Assembly (NCBI RefSeq): GCF_017356245.1
Contig: NZ_JAFMZZ010000001.1
Span: forward strand, 157,073-221,072
Reading direction: 5' to 3'
From: Bordetella petrii
GTDB taxonomy: Bacteria > Pseudomonadota > Gammaproteobacteria > Burkholderiales > Burkholderiaceae_B
Length of the DNA stretch: 64,000 nucleotides
Numbering within the stretch: the first letter of the stretch is position 1; every line of letters begins with the position of its first letter. Below the pieces are notes generated by a model, which saw only the letters and a program-made list of their open reading frames with translations, was not told the DNA's origin and did not search any database. This document shows, one piece after another, positions 34,712-43,039 of this stretch. The position numbers were made by a program, and so were the translations under genes.

Positions 34712-35692
34712 ATGATCAAAAAAACAACTTGCGCAGTCGCCCTGGCCGGGCTGGCCGCCGGCCTGCCGCCCGCGCACGCCGCCGAACCCTACCCCGGCAA
34801 GGCCATCACGCTGATCATCGGCTTCGCGCCGGGTGGCCCCACCGACGCCATCGGCCGGGTGCTGTTCAAGAAAGTGTCCGAAGAATTGAAGGTGCCCATC
34901 GTCATCGAGAACCGGCCGGGCGCCGGCGGCAATATCGGCGCGCAGGAACTGCTGCGCGCCAGGCCGGACGGCTACACGCTGATGTACGGCACCTCGTCGA
35001 TCACCACCGCGCCCGCGCTGTTCGACCGCAAAGACCTGAATCCCAAGACGGCGTTCGTGGCGGCGGGCTGCTCGGTGGCGGTGCCGCTGATCCTGCTGAC
35101 CTCCAAAAGCCTGACGGCGGCCAACGCGCAGGACTTCTACCGCCAGCTGAAGGCGCAGCCCGGCAAGTACTTCATGGGATCATCGGGCAACGGTTCGATC
35201 GACCACCTGGTGGCCATGGACATCGCGGCCAAGCTGGGCCTGAAGTTCCAGCACGTGCCGTATAAAGGCAACGGCCCGGCCCTGACCGACCTGGCCGGCG
35301 GCAACACCAGCTTCATGTATTCGGGCTCGTTCAACAGCGCCATGCCGTTCATCAAGAGCGGCCAGGTCAAGCCGCTGGCCGTCACCTCGCGCAACCGCTC
35401 GGAAGCCCTGCCCGATGTGCCGTCGCTGTCGGAAAGCGTGCCCAGCCTGCAAGGCTACGACGCCGGCACGTGGCAGGTGCTGCTGGCGCCCAAGGGCACG
35501 CCCGCGCCCATTCTGGAAAAGCTCAACACCGCCCTGCAGGCCGCCATGAAAGACGCCGCCGTGCTGGAAAGCCTGCGCTTCCAGGGCGCGGTGGTCATGG
35601 ACAAGACGCCGGCGCAATGCCAGGACTTCATCGACAGCGAATACGACCGCTGGTCGTCCACCATCGACCGGCTGGGGCTGAAGGCGCAGTAG
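34712..35692 (+). CDS. Bug-family tripartite tricarboxylate transporter binding protein
   Basis: A 326-residue periplasmic binding protein. The signal peptide is cleaved near AHA-AE (residue 23); the mature part YPGKAITLIIGFAPGGPTDAIGRVL, VIENRPGAGGNIGAQELLRARPDGYTL and HVPYKGNGPALTDLAGG is typical of the family. A strong AGGAGGAG lies 8 bases before the ATG. It is co-directional with the CoA-transferase gene, 26 bp after its stop, and both probably answer to the divergent LysR. The ligand is likely a carboxylic acid activated by that transferase. Confidence 0.93.
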   Translation: MIKKTTCAVALAGLAAGLPPAHAAEPYPGKAITLIIGFAPGGPTDAIGRVLFKKVSEELKVPIVIENRPGAGGNIGAQELLRARPDGYTLMYGTSSITTAPALFDRKDLNPKTAFVAAGCSVAVPLILLTSKSLTAANAQDFYRQLKAQPGKYFMGSSGNGSIDHLVAMDIAAKLGLKFQHVPYKGNGPALTDLAGGNTSFMYSGSFNSAMPFIKSGQVKPLAVTSRNRSEALPDVPSLSESVPSLQGYDAGTWQVLLAPKGTPAPILEKLNTALQAAMKDAAVLESLRFQGAVVMDKTPAQCQDFIDSEYDRWSSTIDRLGLKAQ

Positions 35693-35714
35693 CCATGAAC
35701 GCCGCGGGCGGCGG

Positions 35715-36116
35715 CTAGACGCCGCCGGCGGCGCACACGAAGGCGATCTTGTTGCCTTCGGGATCCCGGCAGTAGGCCGCGTAGAAATCCGGCGCATACC
35801 GCGTGCGCAGGCCGGGCGCGCCCTCGTCGGATCCGCCCGCGCCGAGCGCCAGCGCCCAGCAACGGTCGACCATGCCGCAAGACGGAGCCTGGAAGCTGAC
35901 CTGCGCGCCATTGCCCCAGGTTGCCGGCAGGCCGTTATAGGGCGGCGCCACCACAAACGACGGCCAGCGCAGGCGCGGCGGCCGCCAGATCACGCCAGCC
36001 GGCCCGGCGGTCTCGATGTCGTTCGAGCGCCGCAGGCCGAGCGGGGCCAGCACCGTATCATAGAAGGCCACCAGGCGCGGCCAGTCGCGCGCGCCGATCT
36101 GGATGTGGGTGTACAT
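35715..36116 (-). CDS. VOC-family (glyoxalase-like) protein
   Basis: A 133-residue single-module vicinal-oxygen-chelate protein. MYTHIQIGARDWPRLVAFYDTVLAPLGLRR is the family's opening beta-alpha unit with the first metal His, and YAAYCRDPEGNKIAFVC near the end carries the DPxGN(K)IxF motif with the metal-site Glu/Gln region. The frame is open upstream of 36116, but that ATG gives the conserved start. It converges on the Bug gene at 22 bp. Enzyme activity (lyase, dioxygenase or resistance protein) cannot be told from sequence. Confidence 0.88.
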   Translation of the reverse strand: MYTHIQIGARDWPRLVAFYDTVLAPLGLRRSNDIETAGPAGVIWRPPRLRWPSFVVAPPYNGLPATWGNGAQVSFQAPSCGMVDRCWALALGAGGSDEGAPGLRTRYAPDFYAAYCRDPEGNKIAFVCAAGGV

Positions 36117-36154
36117 GGGCGGGCTGCCGCGGCCAGGGCCAGGGCGCGCAGGGC

Positions 36155-36352
36155 CTACGCCGGCTGGCTGCGCGCCTGCCCGATCAGCTTGTCGGCCTGC
36201 CCGCGCATGTTGTCTTCCACTTCGCGCAATGCCTGCCATTCCGAGAACTTGTCGGGTTCGAGCACATTGTTGGCTTCGTAGAAATCCATCACCGCGGTAT
36301 GGGCTTCATGCCACAAACGCATGGCGGCTTGCACATCGTTGATGTCGGTCAT
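36155..36352 (-). CDS. small conserved-type hypothetical protein
   Basis: A 65-residue acidic, helical protein starting MTDINDVQAAMRLWHEAHTA; no signal peptide or membrane segment. AGGAG eight bases before ATG 36352 supports this start over one 18 codons upstream. It lies 38 bp upstream of the VOC gene on the same strand and may be co-transcribed. I recognise no family; heptad-like spacing of hydrophobic residues would allow a coiled coil. Confidence 0.7.
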   Translation of the reverse strand: MTDINDVQAAMRLWHEAHTAVMDFYEANNVLEPDKFSEWQALREVEDNMRGQADKLIGQARSQPA

Positions 36353-36472
36353 GGCGTTGCTCCTGGGCAAGACAACGAGCCGCCCCCTCGCAAATACCAT
36401 TCCCACCCCGATGCGCGGCCACGCCGGCCGCGGCCTGGCTTTATAAAAACCCTACGGCCAAGCAGACAGATA

Positions 36473-36502
36473 TTGCCAATGTCAATTCCGCCCTGATAAG
36501 AT
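36473..36502 (+). promoter_or_regulatory. sigma-70-type promoter of the leader ORF
   Basis: TTGCCA (36473-36478) and TAAGAT (36497-36502) are 18 bp apart in a locally AT-richer stretch. Transcription would start near 36509, about 60 nt before the 16-codon ORF. The elements match the consensus well for this GC-rich genome. Confidence 0.6.
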
Positions 36503-36570
36503 TGCCACTCGGGTATTCACCTACCCGTCACTTCCACTTTCTCTTCACTCAACCACCAGGGAGGCGTTCG

Positions 36571-36621
36571 ATGTCCGTAGTCCGCACCGCATTCCCCAGC
36601 GTGGCCCCGCGACACTATTAA
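36571..36621 (+). CDS. 16-residue leader-type ORF
   Basis: ATG-TAA frame encoding MSVVRTAFPSVAPRHY. AGGGAGG (36558-36564) with a 6-nt spacer is one of the best Shine-Dalgarno sites in the window, and a plausible promoter lies 70 bp upstream. The ABC exporter begins 188 bp after its stop on the same strand. The peptide has no signal or membrane character and ends Pro-Arg-His-Tyr. A strongly translated mini-ORF of this kind suggests a regulatory leader (attenuation or mRNA protection). It may also be an independent small gene. I know no named family for it. Confidence 0.5.
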   Translation: MSVVRTAFPSVAPRHY

Positions 36622-36809
36622 GTCGTCGCAGGCGCTGGGTCGCCCGCCAATCGTTTCTGGCACGTAAGCACACGCTTGCGGCAGGCCCTCGCCCGTTCTA
36701 CAGGTAGTTCTGATTGCATACCGGCTGACCCGCCGGCGTGCCGGATTGTCCGTTTCCTAATGCTCCCGAATGAAGTCCCGGCGCAGACCGCCGCACCGGG
36801 CCATGATAA
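36622..36809. other. leader-ORF to ABC-exporter interval
   Basis: This 188-bp stretch has no credible further gene. It contains GC-rich self-complementary segments, for example CCGGC and GCCGG around 36721-36744 (ACCGGC...GTGCCGG), that could form alternative structures between the leader and the ABC gene. No clear U-run terminator or second promoter is visible. Confidence 0.4.
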
Positions 36810-38669
36810 ATGGCTAGAAAAAAAATTGACTTTCGCGGACAGGCCTTCAAGGATGTCTTGAGCTTTACTTTCCGATACTGGCGTGCACAGCCCTGGCGCA
36901 TCGCGTCGATCGTGGCGCTGGTGCTGCTGTCGGCCGGCGCCGATGTCCTGACGCCGCTGTTCGTGGGCCGCCTGATCGATGCAGTATCCGCCGGCGTGAT
37001 CGACGGCACGGCCGGGCGCGCGTTCTGGACACTGGCGGCGCTGGGCCTGGCCAGCACCGCGCTGATGCTGCTGGTGTACTACAGCATGATCACCCTGACG
37101 CTCAAGATGATGAGCGCGATTTCCGCACGCGCCTTCCACCATGTGCAACACCTGTCGACAGACTGGCATGCCAACAATTTCGCAGGCGCGACGGTGCGCA
37201 AGATCACGCGCGGGATGTGGGCCCTGAGCCTGCTCAACGACACCCTGCTGGTGGCGCTGCTGCCTTCGGTAGCCATGCTGGCGGGCGCGACCCTGGTACT
37301 AGGCGTGCATTGGCCGATGATGGGCGCGGTGGTCGGCGTGGGCTCGCTGGTGTATGTATTGATCACCGCGGGCCTGTCGCTGGGCTTCGTGGCACCGGCC
37401 GCACGGCTGGGCAACGCCTGGGACACCCGCCTGATGGGCGATCTGGCCGATGCCCTCAACTGCAACCCCGTGGTCAAGGCTTTCGGCGCCGAGCAGCGCG
37501 AAGAAGTCCAGTTGGCCTGGACACTGGACAAGTGGCGCCGCCGCACCCGGCGCAGCTGGACACGCGGCTCGGTCAATGGCGGCGTGCAGGGCGTGATGCT
37601 GGCGATCATGCTGGTCGCCATCCTGGGCTCGGCGCTGTGGCTGTGGAGCCGCGGCCGGGCCAGCGTGGGCGACATCACATTCTCGCTGTCGATGTTCTTC
37701 ATTCTGCAGGGCTATTTGCGCAGCATCGGCTTGCACATCCGCAATCTGCAACGCTCGGTCAACGACATGGAAGAACTCGTGTCGCTGCACGCCCAGCGGC
37801 TGGACGTACAAGACCGGCCTGGCGCGGGCCCCATCACCGTGAGCCGCGGCGAGATCTGCTTCGAGCACGTGACCTTGCGCTACGGCGCGCACCTGACGCC
37901 CTTGTTCGACGATTTCTCGGTGCGCATCGCGCCGGGCGAGCGCGTAGGGCTGGTGGGGCATTCGGGCTCGGGCAAGACAACCTTCATCAAGCTCATCCAG
38001 CGCCTGTACGATATCAATGGCGGCCGCATCACCATCGACGGCCAGGATATCTCGGCGGTCCAGCAGGCTTCGCTGCGCAGCCAGATTGCGATTGTGCAGC
38101 AAGAGCCTATTTTGTTTCATCGCACGCTGGCCGAGAATATCGCCTACGCCCGGCCGGGCGCCAGCCGTGCCCACGTCATGCAGGCGGCGCGCCTGGCCAG
38201 CGCCCACGACTTCATCATGGCCTTGCCCAATGGCTATGAAACGCTGGTGGGCGAACGCGGCGTGAAGCTGTCCGGCGGCGAACGCCAGCGCGTCGCCATC
38301 GCGCGCGCTTTCCTGGCCAACGCACCCATTCTGATTCTGGACGAAGCCACCGCCAGCCTGGACAGCGAGAGCGAAGCCCTGGTCCAAGAGGCCATGGAAC
38401 GCCTGATGGCCGGCCGCACGACACTGGTGGTGGCGCACCGCCTGTCGACCGTGCGCACCATGGACCGCCTGCTGGTGCTCGACAAGGGCCGCATCGCCGA
38501 AGAAGGCAGCCACGCCATCCTGGTGCGGCGCGCGGGCGGGCTGTACCGCCGCCTGCTCGAACGCCAGGCGCTGGATCTGGCGCAGGGGCTGGAGGACCTG
38601 CCCGAGGCGGCGCCGCGCCCCGCGCAGCACCCGCCTCCCGAGCCGGTGCGCGTGATGGCGCCGCCTTGA
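36810..38669 (+). CDS. ABC exporter, fused permease-ATPase (MsbA/multidrug type)
   Basis: The 619-residue half-transporter works as a homodimer in the inner membrane. Six hydrophobic segments span about residues 25-310; the ATPase follows with Walker A GHSGSGKTT (about 387-395), the Q-loop in IAIVQQEPILFHRTLAENI, the signature LSGGERQR, Walker B ILILDEATASLD and the switch His in VVAHRLS. The N-terminus MARKKIDFRGQAFKDVLSFTF is basic and cytosolic. The start at 36810 has a poor Shine-Dalgarno (GATAA before the ATG), in contrast to the strong one of the mini-ORF upstream, so its translation may be regulated. The substrate is unknown (lipid, drug or peptide). Confidence 0.92.
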   Translation: MARKKIDFRGQAFKDVLSFTFRYWRAQPWRIASIVALVLLSAGADVLTPLFVGRLIDAVSAGVIDGTAGRAFWTLAALGLASTALMLLVYYSMITLTLKMMSAISARAFHHVQHLSTDWHANNFAGATVRKITRGMWALSLLNDTLLVALLPSVAMLAGATLVLGVHWPMMGAVVGVGSLVYVLITAGLSLGFVAPAARLGNAWDTRLMGDLADALNCNPVVKAFGAEQREEVQLAWTLDKWRRRTRRSWTRGSVNGGVQGVMLAIMLVAILGSALWLWSRGRASVGDITFSLSMFFILQGYLRSIGLHIRNLQRSVNDMEELVSLHAQRLDVQDRPGAGPITVSRGEICFEHVTLRYGAHLTPLFDDFSVRIAPGERVGLVGHSGSGKTTFIKLIQRLYDINGGRITIDGQDISAVQQASLRSQIAIVQQEPILFHRTLAENIAYARPGASRAHVMQAARLASAHDFIMALPNGYETLVGERGVKLSGGERQRVAIARAFLANAPILILDEATASLDSESEALVQEAMERLMAGRTTLVVAHRLSTVRTMDRLLVLDKGRIAEEGSHAILVRRAGGLYRRLLERQALDLAQGLEDLPEAAPRPAQHPPPEPVRVMAPP

Positions 38670-38778
38670 GGCAGGCCCGCGCCCACTGACAGTTTCTGAC
38701 AGCATGCATCTTTACGATGCGTCTGCTGGCGCGACTCGCAACGCGCCCGCTGGCGCCATCGCCACCGCGGAGCATTCC

Positions 38779-39150
38779 ATGACCGATCCCAACCTGATCA
38801 TCCTGTATGTCGACAGCCCGGACCGCAGCGCCCGGTTCTATACCGAACTGCTGCACAAGCAGCCGGTGCACGCCACCCCCAGCTTCGCCAAGTTCAAGCT
38901 GGATTCCGGCCTGATGCTGGGCCTGTGGGCCCGGCAGACCGTCACGCCGCGAGCGATCTCGGCCGGGCGCGGCGGCGAGCTGGCCATCCCGGTGGCCAAC
39001 CGCGAGGCCGTGCGCGCGCTGCATGCCGACTGGACCGAGCGCGGCATCCCCATCGCGCAGCAGCCCACCGACCTGGACATCGGCCACACGTTCGTGGGGC
39101 TCGACCCCGATGGCCACCGGCTGCGCGTGTTCGCCCGCAAGCAGGATTGA
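38779..39150 (+). CDS. VOC-family protein (PhnB/glyoxalase-like)
   Basis: A 123-residue single VOC module. MTDPNLIILYVDSPDRSARFYTELL is the opening unit, and IAQQPTDLDIGHTFVGLDPDGHRLRVF carries the closing DPDGHRLRVF motif with a metal-site His. GGAG lies eight bases before ATG 38779; the frame is open 25 codons upstream without support. It is 109 bp after the ABC exporter and 101 bp before an MFS gene. Members of this branch include drug-binding proteins, so a detoxification role alongside the MFS is possible but unproven. Confidence 0.88.
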   Translation: MTDPNLIILYVDSPDRSARFYTELLHKQPVHATPSFAKFKLDSGLMLGLWARQTVTPRAISAGRGGELAIPVANREAVRALHADWTERGIPIAQQPTDLDIGHTFVGLDPDGHRLRVFARKQD

Positions 39151-39251
39151 CCCGACGCCGCCCTGTCACACGGGGCGGCTACAATGCCGTGCCTGCCGCC
39201 CGCGGGCGCCAAACCCGCGGGCCGATTTCAACCCCGCATGATTCATTCCCC

Positions 39252-40445
39252 ATGACTTCCGCTGTTTCCGGGCCCCGTTCGCCCGGCCTGGTGCTGTTCG
39301 CGCTGGCCATCGGCGCCTTCGCCATCGGCACCACCGAATTCGCCACCATGAGCCTGCTGCCGTATTTCGCGCACAGCCTCGCCATCGATGCCCCCACCGC
39401 CGGCCACGTGATCAGCGCCTATGCGCTGGGCGTGGTGGTGGGCGCTCCGCTGATCACCGTAGCGGCCGCCCGCCTGCCGCGCCGCGCGCTGCTCATTCTG
39501 CTGATGACGCTGTTCGCGCTGTTCAACGGCCTGTGCGCCTTCGCGCCCAGCTACGAATGGCTGATGGCGCTGCGCTTTCTCAGCGGCCTGCCGCACGGCG
39601 CCTATTTCGGCATCGCCTCGCTGGTGGCCGTGTCGCTGGTGCCCGAGCAGCGCCGCACCCAGGCGGTGGGCCGCATGTTCCTGGGCCTGACGGTGGCCAC
39701 CATCGTCGGCGTGCCGCTGGCCAACTGGCTGGGGCATGCGGTGGGCTGGCGCTGGGGCTTCGCCCTGGTGGCCGCGGCCGGCCTGCTCACGGTGGCGCTG
39801 GTGGCCATGTTCGCGCCCGCCACGCCGGCCGACCCGCACGCCAGCCCGCTGCGCGAGCTGGGCGCACTGCGGCGCGCGCAGGTGTGGATCACGCTGGGCA
39901 TCGGCGCCATCGGCTTCGGCGGCCTGTTCGCCGTGTATACCTACCTGGCTGACATCCTGCTCACGGTCACCGGGGCGGCGCCCGGCACGGTGCCGCTGGT
40001 GCTGGGCGTGTTCGGCGCCGGCATGACGCTGGGCAACCTGGTCATTCCCAGGTTCGCCGACCGCGCCCTGATGCCCACCGCCGGCGGGGTGCTGCTGTTC
40101 AGCGCCGCCGCCCTGGCGCTGTTCACTTTCAGCATCGGCAATATCTGGACCATCACCGCGGCGGTGTTCCTGGTCGGCATGGGCGGGGCGCTGGGCACCG
40201 TGCTGCAGACGCGCCTGATGGACGTGGCCGACGATGCGCAGGGCCTGGCGGCCGCGCTGAACCATTCCGCGTTCAATACCGCCAATGCGCTGGGGCCCTG
40301 GCTGGGCGGCCTGGCGCTGGCCCACGGCCACGGCTGGCGCTCGCCGGGCTGGGTGGGGGCCCTGCTGGCGCTGGGCGGATTCATGCTGTGGCTGGTGTCG
40401 GTCTCGCTGGACAAGCAGCGCCGCGCCCTGGGCCAGGCAACTTAA
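39252..40445 (+). CDS. MFS transporter (AraJ/DHA1-type exporter)
   Basis: The 397-residue inner-membrane protein has about 12 hydrophobic segments. VLFALAIGAFAIGTTEFATMSLLPYFAHSLAIDAPTAGHVISAYALGVVVGAPL (about residues 14-67) is the start typical of AraJ-like drug/arabinose exporters, and LMALRFLSGLPHGAYFGIASLVAVSLVPEQRRTQAVGRMFLGLTVATI carries the helix 4-5 signature. ATG 39252 begins the family N-terminus; the frame runs open through the VOC gene upstream but without a start. The substrate is unknown. Confidence 0.9.
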   Translation: MTSAVSGPRSPGLVLFALAIGAFAIGTTEFATMSLLPYFAHSLAIDAPTAGHVISAYALGVVVGAPLITVAAARLPRRALLILLMTLFALFNGLCAFAPSYEWLMALRFLSGLPHGAYFGIASLVAVSLVPEQRRTQAVGRMFLGLTVATIVGVPLANWLGHAVGWRWGFALVAAAGLLTVALVAMFAPATPADPHASPLRELGALRRAQVWITLGIGAIGFGGLFAVYTYLADILLTVTGAAPGTVPLVLGVFGAGMTLGNLVIPRFADRALMPTAGGVLLFSAAALALFTFSIGNIWTITAAVFLVGMGGALGTVLQTRLMDVADDAQGLAAALNHSAFNTANALGPWLGGLALAHGHGWRSPGWVGALLALGGFMLWLVSVSLDKQRRALGQAT

Positions 40446-40588
40446 AACATTGCAAAGGCACGCCGCGCCGGCCGCAAAAACCTAGGCAAAACCGGCGCCA
40501 TTACCTATGATCGGGAAACCCTGGCGGGCGGCGCGCCGCCCCAGGGCGATTTCGTTCCGCCCATCGCTTCAATCCAAGGAGTCCCATC

Positions 40589-40921
40589 ATGGCAGGTTGG
40601 TTTGAACTGAAAAAAGCAAGCAACGGACAATTCCACTTTGCCCTGAAAGCCGGCAATGCGGAAACCATCCTGACTAGCGAGATGTACACCGCCAAGGCCT
40701 CGGCCGAGAACGGTATCGCCTCGGTGCAGAAAAACAGCGGCGACGCGTCGCGCTACAACTCGGCCACGGCCTCGAACGGCAAGTTCTACTTCACGCTGCG
40801 GGCCGCCAACAACCAGGTCATCGGCAACAGCCAGATGTACGGCACCGAAGCCGCGCGCAATGCCGGCATCGAATCCGTCAAGCAGAACGGCGCCACCCAG
40901 GACATTCGCGACAACAGCTGA
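40589..40921 (+). CDS. yegP: YegP-family (DUF1508) protein
   Basis: A 110-residue protein of two tandem DUF1508 repeats: GWFELKKASNGQFHFALKAGNAETILTSEMYTAKASAENGIASVQKN (residues 3-49) and ASRYNSATASNGKFYFTLRAANNQVIGNSQMYGTEAARNAGIESVKQN (53-100). Length and repeat pairing match E. coli YegP. AAGGAG lies 8 bases before the ATG. TATGAT at 40506-40511 could be its -10. Function in the family is poorly known; expression is often stress-linked. Confidence 0.95.
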   Translation: MAGWFELKKASNGQFHFALKAGNAETILTSEMYTAKASAENGIASVQKNSGDASRYNSATASNGKFYFTLRAANNQVIGNSQMYGTEAARNAGIESVKQNGATQDIRDNS

Positions 40922-40956
40922 ATGCCGGCGGGCAGCGGCGGCTGCCCGCGCAACCG

Positions 40957-41430
40957 CTACAGGAAAGACTTGCCCTGCTCCAGCACCTGGTCGCAGGCCT
41001 TGCGGGTGATTTCTTCTTTCAGGCCGCCGCCGCTCAGGTCGACCGACTTGCCGTCGCCGCCCTTCAATATGCCCTGCACGCCGTCCGTGTAACCCGGGTC
41101 GGACTGGGCCTGGCCCGATCCGCCCGATATCTTGCCCATCAGCTGGTCTTTGACCGACTGGGCATCGCCGCCGCTCAGGTAGTTGTTCTTCATGCAGAAT
41201 TCCAGCACGCCGGCCGCGTTGCCGGCGCTGCCCGCGCTGAGCGACGACAGCGGCAGCCCGCCGCCCAGGCCCTGCGCGGCGCTGCCGGCCGCGCCGGCGG
41301 CGCCGCCCTGTTGCGCGCCGCCCATCTGCCCCTTGACCGCATCGAGCAGCTGCGCCTGCGCGCCCGCCGCAATGCATTGCGCCGCGACGACGGCGGCCGC
41401 GCCGATGATATGCCGGTGATCGAATTTCAT
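40957..41430 (-). CDS. DUF2501-family (YjjA-like) exported protein
   Basis: A 157-residue exported protein. The signal peptide MKFDHRHIIGAAAVVAAQCIAAGAQA ends near residue 26; a Gly/Ala/Gln-rich low-complexity stretch (residues about 35-72) precedes the DUF2501 core (AGVLEFCMKNNYLSGGDAQSVKDQLMGKI ... ITRKACDQVLEQGKSFL) with two conserved Cys that could form a disulfide. GGGAG six bases before ATG 41430 sets the start. It converges on yegP. The function is unknown. Confidence 0.9.
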   Translation of the reverse strand: MKFDHRHIIGAAAVVAAQCIAAGAQAQLLDAVKGQMGGAQQGGAAGAAGSAAQGLGGGLPLSSLSAGSAGNAAGVLEFCMKNNYLSGGDAQSVKDQLMGKISGGSGQAQSDPGYTDGVQGILKGGDGKSVDLSGGGLKEEITRKACDQVLEQGKSFL

Positions 41431-41515
41431 TGCGTGCTCCCGAGGCTGAGAAAACCGCAATCATCCTAGCGGGCCGGCCGGCTTTCCGATGCGACAAATT
41501 ATGTGAGCCGCGCCC

Positions 41516-41533
41516 ACGCCGCCCAGGCGGCGT
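41516..41533. other. short perfect hairpin
   Basis: ACGCCGCC-CA-GGCGGCGT is a perfect 8-bp stem with a 2-base loop. There is no adjacent U-run, so a terminator role is not supported. Confidence 0.6.
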
Positions 41534-41636
41534 AGCACCTGGATTCGCATTGTCACCAGCGCTTTAAGGATTGGATGGACGGCGGTTGCACTGCCTCAAC
41601 GCTGCGGTGTGCGGCGGTTCGTATTCAACCATCGCA

Positions 41637-41769
41637 GTCCCGCGGCGTCCGGGCAAGTGGTGTCGGCGCGTTGGGCGGCGGGGCAGCCTGCGCAGCAGGC
41701 CGAGGGCGCCTGGTTGCGCCCGAGCCCGACGCACGTGCGCCGACACCACTTGCCCGGACGCCGCGGGAC
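41637..41769. repeat. 33-bp perfect inverted repeat with two inner hairpins
   Basis: The left arm, 41637-41669 (GTCCCGCGGCGTCC...), and right arm, 41737-41769, are exact reverse complements over 33 bp. The 67-bp middle contains two further stems, GCCTGC/GCAGGC (41686-41700) and GGGCGC/GCGCCC (41704-41721), giving a three-way, cloverleaf-like fold. No flanking target-site duplication and no related copy in the window is visible. The origin is unknown: a MITE-like or REP-like element, or a structured RNA. Confidence 0.85.
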
Positions 41770-41888
41770 GGGGCTAGAACGTAATGCCCCCAAGCGCAAT
41801 ATCCACAGGTGCATGAAGCAATAACCAGGAAATCACAGGATCCGGAGCCTTAAGGTAGCGCCATGGGTGTCACACACCTGACCCAGCC

Positions 41889-43031
41889 TCACCCGGCGCA
41901 CTGCGCCCGCAGCGCATCCAGGTCGGGCTCGACGCCGATGCCCGGCGCCCGGCCCAGGCTTGCCACGCCCTCTTCCAGCTGCTGCAGCGGCGCGCTGAGC
42001 AGGGTGCGCAGCGGGTTGTCGTTGGCATCGATCTCGAGCAGGCCGCCATGCTGCATGCCGTCGACCGCGGCCAGCAAATGGGCCGAGGCCATCAGGCCGA
42101 CCCCGGCGCCCAGGTAGTGCGGGCAATAGCGCAGGCCGGCCTCGCGCACCGCGCGTATCACCGGCAGGCAGCCCGAAATGCCGCCCCACTTGGCCAGGTC
42201 GGGCTGCACCACCTGCAGACAGCCCGCCTCGATGACCGTGCGGAAGGCCTCGGCGCCCAGGCAGTTTTCGCCGGCGGCCAGCGGCACCGGCGACTGGCGC
42301 GCCAGGGCCTGCCAGTGGGCCAGCGGCTGGTCGGCGCGCATGGGCTCTTCCAGCCAGGCGATGTCCAGCTCGCCCATGGCGGCGGCCATGCTGGCCGCGT
42401 CGGCCGGGTTCCAGCCCTGGTTGGCGTCGGCCATCAGCGGCACGCCGGGCCCCAGCAGCTGGCGCACCTGCCGCAGGTTGCGCAGGTCGCGCTCGCGGCC
42501 GAAGCCCAGCTTCAGCTTGAAGGCGCGGTAGCCTTCGCCGTGCTTGCGCCGCACCACTTGTTCGGGGTCGTCCGGGTTGATGCCGCTGGCATACACCGCG
42601 ACCCGGTCGCTGGCGCCGCCCAGGTACGACCACAGCGGCTGGCCCGCGCGGCGGGCGCACAAGTCCCACAGCGCCAGGTCGACGCCGGCGATGGCCTGCG
42701 CCATGGGCCCGGGCTCGCCGGCCTGCAGCGCCAGCACTTCGGTGGCCGCGGTGAGATGGGCCCAGGCCGCCGCGGGCCCGTCGTAGGCGCGCCCCAGCAG
42801 CAGCGGCCGCAACACGGTCTGCACCAGGCGCGCGCGGTGCTCGGCCCCGCAGGCCGGGAAGTTGCACCAGACCTCGCCCCAGCCGTGCGCGCCGTCGCGG
42901 TCCTGCACCCGCACGAACACCGCCGGGCGGTCGTGCATCACGCCGAACGAGGTGCGCACCGGACGCTCGACCGGATAGCGCAGCACGTGCACGCTGAGGT
43001 CGGCGGGGTACACGCTGCTGGCATCGCCCAT
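41889..43031 (-). CDS. enolase-superfamily (mandelate racemase/muconate lactonising) enzyme
   Basis: A 380-residue cytosolic enzyme that abstracts an alpha-proton from a carboxylate via a Mg-bound enediolate. The catalytic Lys pair is in YRAFKLKLGFG, and metal ligands are in LMADANQGWN, IAWLEEP and AAGENCLG; VQPDLAKWGGISG follows. The KxK motif places it with muconate-lactonising and mandelate racemase relatives, often acid-sugar dehydratases or racemases. It starts 8 bp after the GntR gene stop on the same strand, so the two are one operon divergent from the ABC importer. The substrate is probably what that importer brings in. Confidence 0.9.
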   Translation of the reverse strand: MGDASSVYPADLSVHVLRYPVERPVRTSFGVMHDRPAVFVRVQDRDGAHGWGEVWCNFPACGAEHRARLVQTVLRPLLLGRAYDGPAAAWAHLTAATEVLALQAGEPGPMAQAIAGVDLALWDLCARRAGQPLWSYLGGASDRVAVYASGINPDDPEQVVRRKHGEGYRAFKLKLGFGRERDLRNLRQVRQLLGPGVPLMADANQGWNPADAASMAAAMGELDIAWLEEPMRADQPLAHWQALARQSPVPLAAGENCLGAEAFRTVIEAGCLQVVQPDLAKWGGISGCLPVIRAVREAGLRYCPHYLGAGVGLMASAHLLAAVDGMQHGGLLEIDANDNPLRTLLSAPLQQLEEGVASLGRAPGIGVEPDLDALRAQCAG

Positions 43032-43039
43032 GGCAGGCC

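Larger units (their letters stand above)
41431..41888. other. 458-bp gene-free region with several inverted repeats
   Basis: I find no credible gene here. It lies between the DUF2501 gene start and the stop of the enolase-superfamily gene, and holds an 8-bp-stem hairpin (41516-41533) and the large inverted repeat at 41637-41769. Open frames across the inverted repeat are by-products of its GC-rich arms. Confidence 0.7.

Noticed and set aside
41571..41824. Several short open frames across the large inverted repeat, on both strands
   Set aside because: They encode mirror-image Arg/Pro-rich peptides created by the palindromic arms, with no ribosome sites.
41863..41885. GGTGTCACACACCTGACC as a further REP-like copy
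   Set aside because: It shares only GGTGTC and CCTGAC with the unit and lacks the GGC-TCC core and the hairpin spacing.
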